Below are positions 19,521 through 25,594 of a stretch of DNA of 64,000 nucleotides, one piece after another. The first letter of the stretch is position 1, and every line of letters begins with the position of its first letter. The DNA is from Formosa agariphila KMM 3901 (GTDB lineage: Bacteria; Bacteroidota; Bacteroidia; Flavobacteriales; Flavobacteriaceae). Position numbers and translations under genes: made by a program. The notes under the pieces were generated by a model. That model was given only the letters and a program-made list of their open reading frames with translations, was not told the DNA's origin and ran no database searches. The DNA lies in assembly GCF_000723205.1 (NCBI RefSeq), contig NZ_HG315671.1, positions 1,585,351 to 1,649,350 on the forward strand, read 5' to 3'.

Positions 19521-19709
19521 TTAATTCAGTTTTAATTTTTTACTTTTTCCAATAAATAAATATAAAAGTGAACCTAAAAGTGGAAGTAATATAACAACCA
19601 AAGCCCAAATAACTTTGTCGTTTTTCTGAAACTGATTTCTTAAAATGTCAATTAAACAAAAAATCCAAAGTCCAATAGAAATTAATATTAAAGCTTGCCA
19701 AATAAACAA
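19521..19709 (-). CDS. PLDc_N-domain membrane protein, probably 5'-truncated cassette gene
   Basis: About 62 residues with two membrane segments and the signature WALVVILLPLLGSLLYLFIGK of the small PLD-nuclease N-terminal (PLDc_N) membrane protein family. The frame has no ATG. The most upstream practical start is a TTG at 19709, and the open frame continues about eight codons further to a TAA. The expected GTT junction with the sequence complementary to its own site arm (GTTAGCTTTTAG type) is missing upstream, where the IS110 element begins. I infer that the IS110 event removed the native start. Function of the family unknown. Confidence 0.55.
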   Translation of the reverse strand: MFIWQALILISIGLWIFCLIDILRNQFQKNDKVIWALVVILLPLLGSLLYLFIGKSKKLKLN

Positions 19710-19741
19710 GACTAAATTAATACCTATAAATTAGAAAGAAC

Positions 19742-19905
19742 AAAAGAGAGGAATAAGGTTATTATACACGGAGAGACTACAGATCTCGTCAACATTGAAA
19801 ATCCCCTCTCTTTTACTACACAGATTTCGTACAGTTCTATGAGGCTTTTAGACCTCGATTTTAAGTCGTTGAAACTCGCGTAGTCGTCCTTTCAAAAATC
19901 ATTTT
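19742..19905 (+). ncRNA. putative IS110 bridge RNA (seekRNA)
   Basis: The leader of the transposase gene is about 170 nt, the right size for an IS110 bridge RNA. The first domain is a stem AAAAGAGAGG (19742-19751) with CCTCTCTTTT (19805-19814). It encloses an internal loop and a small hairpin GAGA...TCTC (19773-19787). The 5' side of the loop holds TTATACACGG (19762-19771) and the 3' side GTCAACA (19788-19794). These are the positions of the left and right target guides in described bridge RNAs. A second hairpin, GAGG...CCTC near 19841-19856, is placed like the donor-binding loop. The guides match the cassette sites (see findings). The exact 5' and 3' ends are not determined. Confidence 0.6.
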
Positions 19906-19908
19906 CTT

Positions 19909-20880
19909 ATGAATAAAGATATTAAATATTTTGGAATTGATATTAGCCATTTAGTTTTTGATGTGACAGATTCAGATGGCAATTACTACCAATTTAAAAA
20001 CACAATTTCTGGCTTTAAAAAATTCACAAAACTCTTAGATTTGGATAGTCATTGTGTTATGGAAGCCACGGGATACTACCACTATCAATTGGCCTATTAT
20101 TTACTAGAATTAGGGATAAAAGTATCAGTAGAAAACCCTTTAGCTGTTAAACGCTTTATCCAGATGAAGTTGTCTAAGATCAAGACCGATAAGAGTGATT
20201 CTAAACTTGTTTGTGAATATGCAAAACAAGTAGATTTAAAGCCCTGGGAAGGTCAATCCAAACATCAAACAGAATGTCTTCAAATGACCAGACTCCTTAC
20301 TGTGTATACAAAACAGAGTACTATGCTGAAGAATAAAATACATGGTGAAGCCGTTTTAGGAAATCCTAGCAAAGCAGTTGTAAGTTCTATTAAACGAAGC
20401 TTAAAACACGTTTTAAAAGAAATCAAAACTTTAGAAGATAAACTGATGGTATTAGTTAAAGAAGTCCACCAGGATGTATTAACTCGCTTAAAAAGCATAC
20501 CAGGAATTGGAAATAAAACGGCATTGATGCTTGTGGTTCTTACGGATGGTTTTGAGCGTTTTACAAGCGGTAGTGAACTCTGCAGTTATGCTGGATTAAC
20601 TCCTGTAGTTAGAAAGAGTGGTAGCAGTGTAAATGGACGTAGTAGAATAAGTAAAATAGGAAATCAAAAGCTTCGTAATTTATTATTTATGTGCAGTTTT
20701 AATGCCTGTAAATACAACAAAGCATGCAGAGATATTTATGAACGAATTGTAGCAAAAGGGAAGAGTAAAAAACTAGCTTTAATAGCTGTGTGTAATAAGC
20801 TTCTAAAACAGGCTTTTGCTATCGCAAAATCTGGTTTAATATATGATGATTCTTATCGAAGTACTTTAGTGAAAAGTTAA
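19909..20880 (+). CDS. IS110-family transposase (DEDD recombinase)
   Basis: 323 residues. The N-terminal RuvC-like DEDD domain starts KYFGIDISH, with the first Asp at about residue 10. MEATGYYHYQLAYYLLELG carries the Glu near residue 48, and KTDKSDSKLVCEYA has the later Asp pair. The C-terminal Tnp_20 domain has LKSIPGIGNKTALMLV and AGLTPVVRKSGSSVNGRSRISKIGNQKLR, with the serine used by IS110 recombinases. The frame is intact, so the element may be active. Confidence 0.93.
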   Translation: MNKDIKYFGIDISHLVFDVTDSDGNYYQFKNTISGFKKFTKLLDLDSHCVMEATGYYHYQLAYYLLELGIKVSVENPLAVKRFIQMKLSKIKTDKSDSKLVCEYAKQVDLKPWEGQSKHQTECLQMTRLLTVYTKQSTMLKNKIHGEAVLGNPSKAVVSSIKRSLKHVLKEIKTLEDKLMVLVKEVHQDVLTRLKSIPGIGNKTALMLVVLTDGFERFTSGSELCSYAGLTPVVRKSGSSVNGRSRISKIGNQKLRNLLFMCSFNACKYNKACRDIYERIVAKGKSKKLALIAVCNKLLKQAFAIAKSGLIYDDSYRSTLVKS

Positions 20881-20913
20881 TGCTTTTTTACTTGTTTTTT
20901 ACCACAGTACTTT

Positions 20914-20922
20914 GTTGCCACC
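20914..20922 (-). repeat. outer arm of an IS110-interrupted cassette site
   Basis: GTTGCCACC on the plus strand, just after the stop of the DUF4145 gene. It is complementary to GGTGGCAAC at 21913-21921 at the start of the two-gene unit (13 bp with one mismatch if extended). The IS110 element begins immediately to its left, replacing the remaining part of the site. Confidence 0.75.
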
Positions 20923-20927
20923 AGTTT

Positions 20928-21557
20928 TTATTTTTTCCGACGTTTAATTAATTCCTCGTATTGGTTTACTAAATGATATAAATAAGTTATTAAGGCGTCA
21001 AAAAAATCAATCGCTTCTTTCGCATCTTGTTGGTCAACAATTTGGTCGTGCGAATGTGCTCCATCGTTTCCGATTAGTCTCAATTCGTTCGCCCAACTAT
21101 ATAGAGTATTTTCTAAAATTCCTTTTGAATTTAGATTTTTCAGTTTAGTTGCGAGATTTCCTTTAATTTCTCCTTTGTCCATACAGATTGCTTCTATTCC
21201 TTTCCGACACATTATGACACAAGCGTCATATGCGTGCGCACGATAACATTTCAAAGCTTCTTTATAAGGGTTAAATACAATTTTCGGACAATTTTTAATC
21301 GCTATGTTTTCTGTATTTGGAAAGAATTGAATTTCACTATTCGGATAAAATTCTCCCTCGACAATTTGATAATGATTTTGTTTTAGAAACGGATTTTGAC
21401 ATTTCAAGCACTTACTCAATGAAATTTCAGTAGTGTTTCCAAACATTTCATCGTTCATTTCACGTTCGGCAGTATATGTGAAAATAATTTTTGTTTCGAC
21501 TACAGAATTGCAAGTCGGACAAAAATTCATTTCTTTATGTTCCTCGTTTTCGGTCAT
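20928..21557 (-). CDS. DUF4145-domain protein with N-terminal zinc ribbon (cassette gene)
   Basis: 209 residues. Residues 12-60 form a likely zinc ribbon (CPTC ... CLKC). The C-terminal half (about 100-200) is a DUF4145 domain, with ALKCYRAHAYDACVIMCRKGIEAIC and LRLIGNDGAHSHD. DUF4145 modules are often found in restriction and other defence proteins and in isolated accessory genes. The molecular activity is unknown. It shares a unit with the 91-codon gene 58 bp upstream. The junction between them lacks a complete site, so the two genes appear to travel together. An IS110 element has inserted directly behind its stop codon. Confidence 0.78.
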   Translation of the reverse strand: MTENEEHKEMNFCPTCNSVVETKIIFTYTAEREMNDEMFGNTTEISLSKCLKCQNPFLKQNHYQIVEGEFYPNSEIQFFPNTENIAIKNCPKIVFNPYKEALKCYRAHAYDACVIMCRKGIEAICMDKGEIKGNLATKLKNLNSKGILENTLYSWANELRLIGNDGAHSHDQIVDQQDAKEAIDFFDALITYLYHLVNQYEELIKRRKK

Positions 21558-21615
21558 TTCTCAAATTGTTGGCAAAGGTCTAGTGTATGATTAGTGGTGT
21601 GTTTAATTATTCTTT

Positions 21616-21891
21616 TTAAATATCAGAACCGCTTACAATATCAATTAAGTCGGCTTTTAGCCATTCAGAATATTTTTCGTTCAACATTTCAATCTCTGAT
21701 TCAACAGCGTTTTCAAGTTCTTGTCCTGTTTTTCCTTTATGTAATTCTAATATTTCAATTTGCCTTTTTAGTATTGAATCTAATTTGTAGCTATTCATTA
21801 GAGAATCAGCCTTTAATTCTAATAAAAAAGTAGGAATGTCAATATTAAATTTGGGATTGTTTAATTCGTCTTTTATGTCGTCAAAATTCAT
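21616..21891 (-). CDS. small helical protein of unknown function (cassette gene)
   Basis: 91 residues, acidic and predicted mostly helical (IDIPTFLLELKADSLMNS, then EIEMLNEKYSEWLKADLI). It has no signal peptide and no recognised domain. It is the first gene of a two-gene unit whose second gene encodes the DUF4145 protein. The ATG at 21891 is about 30 bp after the unit junction. A pair of one small protein and one DUF4145 protein could be a functional module, but nothing in the sequence proves it. Confidence 0.68.
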   Translation of the reverse strand: MNFDDIKDELNNPKFNIDIPTFLLELKADSLMNSYKLDSILKRQIEILELHKGKTGQELENAVESEIEMLNEKYSEWLKADLIDIVSGSDI

Positions 21892-21912
21892 AAATATGAG
21901 TGAGTTTTAATT

Positions 21913-21921
21913 GGTGGCAAC
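21913..21921 (-). repeat. cassette junction, 5' end of the two-gene unit
   Basis: In the gene direction the preceding site ends TTACACAAACAC and the unit begins GTTGCCACC, complementary to the arm at 20914-20922. Confidence 0.75.
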
Positions 21922-22051
21922 GTGTTTGTGTAAGGATAGTTGCGTGTGCAAGCAACTAACTTACTAAAAATGGAACGAACCAGAGGAAAATCCGCAGGAT
22001 TTTCCGAGTAGGCTAGAACCAAGCAATTATTTTTACACGGTGTTACCATAC
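21922..22051 (-). repeat. cassette recombination-like site, 130 bp
   Basis: In the gene direction the site begins GTATGGTAAC, then ACCGTGTAA, then AAATAATTGC. It contains a GGAAAATCC / GGATTTTCC hairpin and a GTTGC...GCAAC hairpin, and ends CTTACACAAACAC before the next GTT. Inner arms GTGTAA and TTACAC pair. The length is exactly 130 bp. The outer arm GTATGGTAAC is complementary to the first ten bases of its own unit (GTTACCATAC at 22491-22482), not to those of the next unit. Confidence 0.8.
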
Positions 22052-22056
22052 GTTTT

Positions 22057-22479
22057 TTAATTCCGTTTCAATTTTTGGTCAGATTTAAATTCAAATCCAG
22101 AATTGGGTATAAGTTTTTTTCTTTTCATTGAGTATTCATATTCTGATTTTGTCAAAGTCCATTTTCTTTGAGTCGGTTCAGTTTTGATTCCGTTGATAAT
22201 TAAAAAAAGTATTCCGTTCTCAACTGTCCAGTTTCCTTTCTGTTCAAGCCATTTTATTCCGCGATGAGTATAAAAGTTTTTTCTGTAGAAAGTTCCATTC
22301 TTATATAAAACTAGACTATCTAATTCCATTTTTCCTGGATTTATACCTTCTTTGTTTTTGTAATATTTTACTTTTTCAATCTGTTTTCGGTATTTATAAA
22401 TATCTTTTATCTCTTGAGAAAATGAAAAGTTCACTCCAATTGAAACAGTAAAAATTAATATGAGAATGTCTTTTTTCAA
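22057..22479 (-). CDS. exported protein of unknown function (cassette gene)
   Basis: 140 residues with a signal peptide (ILILIFTVSIGVNFSFSQ). The body is a Lys/Tyr-rich beta protein with a WTVENGILFLIINGIKTEP segment resembling small lipocalin-like secreted proteins. I do not assign a family. The frame starts with TTG at 22479, with no ATG nearby. That start lies only 3 bp after the 10-bp unit end, so very little 5' leader is carried by the unit. Confidence 0.65.
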   Translation of the reverse strand: MKKDILILIFTVSIGVNFSFSQEIKDIYKYRKQIEKVKYYKNKEGINPGKMELDSLVLYKNGTFYRKNFYTHRGIKWLEQKGNWTVENGILFLIINGIKTEPTQRKWTLTKSEYEYSMKRKKLIPNSGFEFKSDQKLKRN

Positions 22480-22481
22480 AT

Positions 22482-22491
22482 GTATGGTAAC
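22482..22491 (-). repeat. cassette junction, 5' end of the 22057-22479 unit
   Basis: The unit begins GTTACCATAC in the gene direction, a perfect 10-bp inverted match to 22042-22051 at the unit's own 3' site. Confidence 0.8.
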
Positions 22492-22621
22492 GGTCTCGTA
22501 TAACCGTCAGTTACGGGTTAAATTAGCGATTATTTTCGATTTAGCACAGACGTCAGCAATTCCGAGTGGATTCGGACGTAGTCGAATCCGCCGTAATTGC
22601 GGTTATACATTGTTGTAACAC
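22492..22621 (-). repeat. cassette recombination-like site, 130 bp
   Basis: In the gene direction the site begins GTGTTACAAC, then AATGTATAACCG, and ends CGGTTATACGAGACC before the next GTT. The inner arms GTATAACCG and CGGTTATAC are a perfect 9-bp pair. Between them lies a hairpin GGATTCG...CGAATCC extended by GCAATT...AATTGC. The length is exactly 130 bp. The outer arm matches the first ten bases of its own unit at 23211-23202. Confidence 0.8.
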
Positions 22622-22626
22622 GTTTT

Positions 22627-23172
22627 TTATTCAATGAACTGCGCTCTAATTCGGTCAATTAATTGGTCTTTATATTGCCAAAGTATTAAATAGTTTGGTG
22701 AGTCAATTCCTCGCAAAATATTTATTTCATTCCGCAAAAAGTCAGTCAATTCTGGTATGCTAACTGAATCATCTGGGTTTGTTGTATATTGTAAATATGC
22801 TGGAATATGGATTCCAAAAACTCGGTCAGTAACCAAATAATTTATATCCCTTACAATTCCAGAAAACAGCTCGTTGTCAATTATCAGTCCTTGATTACGT
22901 GAGAGATTTAAATGAGGATTAGCTTTATTAATTTCTGTTATATAGCGTTCCAGTTGTTCAATCATACTGGCTTTTGCTTCTCTGCTGTACCTTTTGTCTT
23001 CGATTTCGACTATTTGAGTTTCCAAATCCTCAATTTGTACGCTCGTATTTTCCAATTCTTGAGCAAAACGAATTCTTTCCGCATCATTAGTCCAAATCTC
23101 AATCCTCAATTGTAAGTCGTGTGCAATTCTTTTTGCTTCAATAAGTTCTTTTAGTAATTCAATTTCGTTCAT
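22627..23172 (-). CDS. coiled-coil protein of unknown function (first cassette gene)
   Basis: 181 residues, cytosolic. The first 85 residues are charged and helical with coiled-coil character (ELLKELIEAKRIAHDLQLRI, then SVQIEDLETQIVEIEDKR). The remainder is mixed (ISIPELTDFLRNEINILRG). No known domain is recognised. It is the unit closest to the recombinase, where a newly acquired cassette would sit if the system works like an integron. The ATG at 23172 is 39 bp after the unit junction. Confidence 0.68.
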   Translation of the reverse strand: MNEIELLKELIEAKRIAHDLQLRIEIWTNDAERIRFAQELENTSVQIEDLETQIVEIEDKRYSREAKASMIEQLERYITEINKANPHLNLSRNQGLIIDNELFSGIVRDINYLVTDRVFGIHIPAYLQYTTNPDDSVSIPELTDFLRNEINILRGIDSPNYLILWQYKDQLIDRIRAQFIE

Positions 23173-23287
23173 TTTTCAGGATTTTGTTGGTTTGTTCAAA
23201 TGTGTTACAACGTTAGTATATAGCACTTGTGTTCTATATATACCAAATATAAGATATATAGAACATATGTTTTATATATCTTATATA
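23173..23287 (-). promoter_or_regulatory. attI-like region and candidate cassette promoter
   Basis: The region between the recombinase stop and the first cassette gene holds a perfect 14-bp inverted repeat (23247-23260 with 23273-23286) and an overlapping perfect 11-bp inverted repeat (23230-23240 with 23255-23265). The junction TACTAAC/GTTGTAACAC follows at 23211. There is no outer arm or 130-bp site here, as expected of a primary insertion site. TATATTTG (23251-23244, minus strand) fits the Bacteroidota -7 element and could start transcripts into the cassettes. I see no clear -33 partner. Confidence 0.5.
23202..23211 (-). repeat. cassette junction, 5' end of the first unit
   Basis: The unit begins GTTGTAACAC in the gene direction, a perfect 10-bp inverted match to plus-strand 22612-22621 at the unit's own 3' site. 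Confidence 0.8.
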
Positions 23288-24418
23288 TTAATTGTCTAAT
23301 GGATTTATAATTTTTTTAAAGGTTGTTGTGGCAACGTGTGTGTAAATTTCTGTGGTTTTTGTAGAACTATGGCCTAGTAGAACTTGAATCTGTCTAATAT
23401 CTACACCAGATTCTAGCAAATGTGTTGCAAAACTGTGCCTTAATATATGTGGGGTTACTGTGTTTCGTAATCCTGCTTTTTTAGCGGCATTAACTACTAT
23501 CCGTCCTATACTCTGAGCAGAATATTGTTGCCCTGGCAAACCTTCAATTATATATGTTTTGGGTTTCCATTGTTTGTAATATTCTCGTAATTCTTTTAGT
23601 AACTGATAAGATAAAAGTGTGTATCTGTCTTTTTTACCTTTTGCAGATTCTATACGAATAAGCATTCTTATACTATCTATATCCGAAATTTTTAAATTGA
23701 CTAATTCACTTCTTCGTATACCAGACGAATACAATAAACTCACTATGCATTTGTGTTTCAAATTATTTGTATGGTCTATTACTTTTAATACATCTGCTTT
23801 CGATAGTATTTTGGGTAACTTTTTAGCTTTCCTAGGACGTTCTATTTTATAAAACCGATTTGGCATTCCTAGTACAGTTTCATAATAAAACTTAATACTA
23901 TTAATGGCTATATTAACATAAGAGTCCGATTTGTTTTCATGAATTAGCGATAGAATATACTGCCTAACATCATTTTCATTTATCTCCAATAATGGTTTTG
24001 ACTTATAGTAATTTATAAATTTTTCAAACGCCAGAATATAACTTTTAACAGTATTATTTGCATATTTTTTTAATTCTAATTTATCTAAATAAGTTGATGG
24101 ACACAGCCGATAAGAGTTAGGTACTACACGTTTCCTAAACCACGTAATATCCATGGGTTCATTGTTTTCATGTATTGGTTTTTGGTCGAAAAAATATCTA
24201 GAATTTATCCACGCAATGCCTCTAAAAGTGTCGAAAATGCTATTAAGGTTTTCATTTGTATTTAAAACGTAAGCCATATTAAATTCGTCACTCCACTTAA
24301 TGTCTGCCAATTGTTTTATTAGAGCATCTATAATTTTATCCGAACTGTATTGTAGTCCGATGTACTTTTTGTTTTTAATAAAAAGATGCTTTAATGTAAT
24401 ACTTCTTCCATGCTCCAT
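23288..24418 (-). CDS. tyrosine recombinase heading the cassette array
   Basis: 376 residues. About 105 N-terminal residues are an extra region of unknown role. A SAM-like core-binding domain follows at about 110-190 and the catalytic domain at about 200-370. All catalytic residues are visible: Arg 235 in SSGIRRSEL, Lys 260 in SAKGKKDR, His 324 and Arg 327 in HILRHSFATHLL, His 350 in LLGHSS and Tyr 359 in IYTHV. The C-terminal half is XerC/D- and IntI-like. The insertion that defines integron integrases, between the Lys hairpin and the HxxR motif, is absent: that segment is short (PKTYIIEGLPGQQYSAQS). The gene points toward the cassettes. I infer that it recombines the 130-bp sites. Confidence 0.85.
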   Translation of the reverse strand: MEHGRSITLKHLFIKNKKYIGLQYSSDKIIDALIKQLADIKWSDEFNMAYVLNTNENLNSIFDTFRGIAWINSRYFFDQKPIHENNEPMDITWFRKRVVPNSYRLCPSTYLDKLELKKYANNTVKSYILAFEKFINYYKSKPLLEINENDVRQYILSLIHENKSDSYVNIAINSIKFYYETVLGMPNRFYKIERPRKAKKLPKILSKADVLKVIDHTNNLKHKCIVSLLYSSGIRRSELVNLKISDIDSIRMLIRIESAKGKKDRYTLLSYQLLKELREYYKQWKPKTYIIEGLPGQQYSAQSIGRIVVNAAKKAGLRNTVTPHILRHSFATHLLESGVDIRQIQVLLGHSSTKTTEIYTHVATTTFKKIINPLDN

Positions 24419-24533
24419 AATGCCGTATTTTTATACAATTTACTGAATGTAAATGATTTAGATACGGGTTTTTGTGAAAAAATAATGATGAAACGTCTGG
24501 TTAATAGTTGTTTATTCCTTTCTAAATTAGTGC

Positions 24534-25502
24534 TTACTTTTTAAAAGAACGTTCATTAAAAAAATCGAAAGCACGAACTTCAGCATAAGATTGTTTAGAA
24601 TCTTTTAAAGGAAACGCACAATGGCCTCCGTATTTAGGCGTTTCTAAATAGACATATTTACTGTTTTCCGCAATCGAGTTGGGGTAACAACGTTCGCCTA
24701 AAAAAGGATCATCTAAAGCATTAATAATAAGTACTGGGGTGGTAATGTTTTTAAGGATAAATTCTGGTGAAACTTTTTCGTAATAATCATCCTTGTCGGT
24801 AAAACCATGCATAGGTGCGGTAAAATAATCGTCAATCTCAGCAAAACTGTGTAATGCGTTTATTTTATCGGTATTTGCTAATTCGGGAAACTGAATTACT
24901 TTTTGTTTCAGTTTATTTACTATTCCTTTTTTAAATGTATTTAAATAGACTTTATTGAATCCGACTTTTAAAGTATCAGAACATGTTCTTATATGCGTAG
25001 GCGCAGAGACAGCAACGGCAGCTTTAATACGAGAATCAAGCTTTTGTTTTCCTAAATAGTTTAGAACTTGTGCACCACCCATAGAATATCCAATAATATA
25101 TACAGATGCTATACCTTGGCTAAATGCAAATTGTACTACAGCATCTAAATCTTCTATAGAGCCATGATGATACATTTGTGGTAAACGATTCATGTGTCCG
25201 CCACAGGTTCTATTATTCCATGCAATAACAGAAAAATCACGTTCTAAAAAATAATTAGCACAACTGTTATTATAAGTGCGTCTAGAATCTCCTTCTAATC
25301 CGTGACATAAAATAACGGCTTTCTTCAGGCTTTTAATACTGTAGTCGATGTTTAGGAAATCGCCATCACTTAACTCTAATATTTCTGTCTTGTAATTTGG
25401 TGTGTCTACATGTTTAATTTTGGCGGCATATATGGTAGAAAAATGCGGATTTCTATGGACTAATCTAGGAGCTTGGTATTTTGATTGTGAAATTATTGGC
25501 AT
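24534..25502 (-). CDS. YheT-like alpha/beta-fold hydrolase
   Basis: 322 residues, cytosolic. The alpha/beta hydrolase core shows VILCHGLEGDSRRTY (oxyanion region), the long FSVIAWNNRTCGG segment typical of the YheT/COG0429 group, and the nucleophile elbow IGYSMGGAQ near residue 145. Aspartate and histidine candidates are in LDDPFLGERCYP and GGHCAFPL. The family comprises esterases of uncertain substrate. The next gene on the strand is an SRPBCC protein 92 bp away, with no obvious functional link. Confidence 0.85.
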   Translation of the reverse strand: MPIISQSKYQAPRLVHRNPHFSTIYAAKIKHVDTPNYKTEILELSDGDFLNIDYSIKSLKKAVILCHGLEGDSRRTYNNSCANYFLERDFSVIAWNNRTCGGHMNRLPQMYHHGSIEDLDAVVQFAFSQGIASVYIIGYSMGGAQVLNYLGKQKLDSRIKAAVAVSAPTHIRTCSDTLKVGFNKVYLNTFKKGIVNKLKQKVIQFPELANTDKINALHSFAEIDDYFTAPMHGFTDKDDYYEKVSPEFILKNITTPVLIINALDDPFLGERCYPNSIAENSKYVYLETPKYGGHCAFPLKDSKQSYAEVRAFDFFNERSFKK

Positions 25503-25594
25503 TGATAATGACTTCTGGTGTGAGCTATTTTAAGTTTGATCTCATAGAGATTATAACCTGTTTTGTAGGCTATATATTAATATTGAGATGAATT

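Larger units (their letters stand above)
19715..20913 (+). mobile_element. IS110-family insertion element (left end approximate)
   Basis: The element comprises a non-coding leader, an intact DEDD-type transposase (19909-20880) and a short 3' tail. The right end is fixed at 20913 by comparison with the remnant at 18480-18613. The left end is not fixed by comparison and is placed between the PLDc_N gene and 19742. IS110 elements lack terminal inverted repeats and use a bridge RNA to choose donor and target. The orientation is opposite to the surrounding cassette genes. It sits inside the outer part of the cassette site that follows the DUF4145 gene. Confidence 0.8.
18480..24418 (-). mobile_element. 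integron-like gene-cassette array with tyrosine recombinase
   Basis: A recombinase gene (23288-24418) is followed on the same strand by single-gene or two-gene units, each ending in a structured recombination-like site. Reading in the gene direction, units start at 23211 (22627-23172 gene), 22491 (22057-22479 gene), 21921 (two genes, 21616-21891 and 20928-21557), an IS110-damaged start (19521-19709 gene) and 19370 (18632-19360 gene). Three sites are intact and exactly 130 bp. Two more are cut by IS110 sequences. Unit junctions are all C followed by GTT. The first bases of each complete unit are complementary to the first arm of the site at the end of the same unit, as in integron cassettes. 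The genes are mutually unrelated and of unknown function. Confidence 0.75.

Noticed and set aside
21558-21615. A further cassette site between the 91-codon gene and the DUF4145 gene
   Set aside because: The gap is only 58 bp and has no paired outer and inner arms. The matched ends of the unit lie outside both genes, so this is an ordinary intergenic gap in a two-gene unit.
23288-24418. Canonical integron integrase IntI
   Set aside because: The IntI-specific insertion between the catalytic Lys and HxxR is not visible, the protein has an extra N-terminal domain, and the sites do not follow the GTTRRRY/RYYYAAC consensus.
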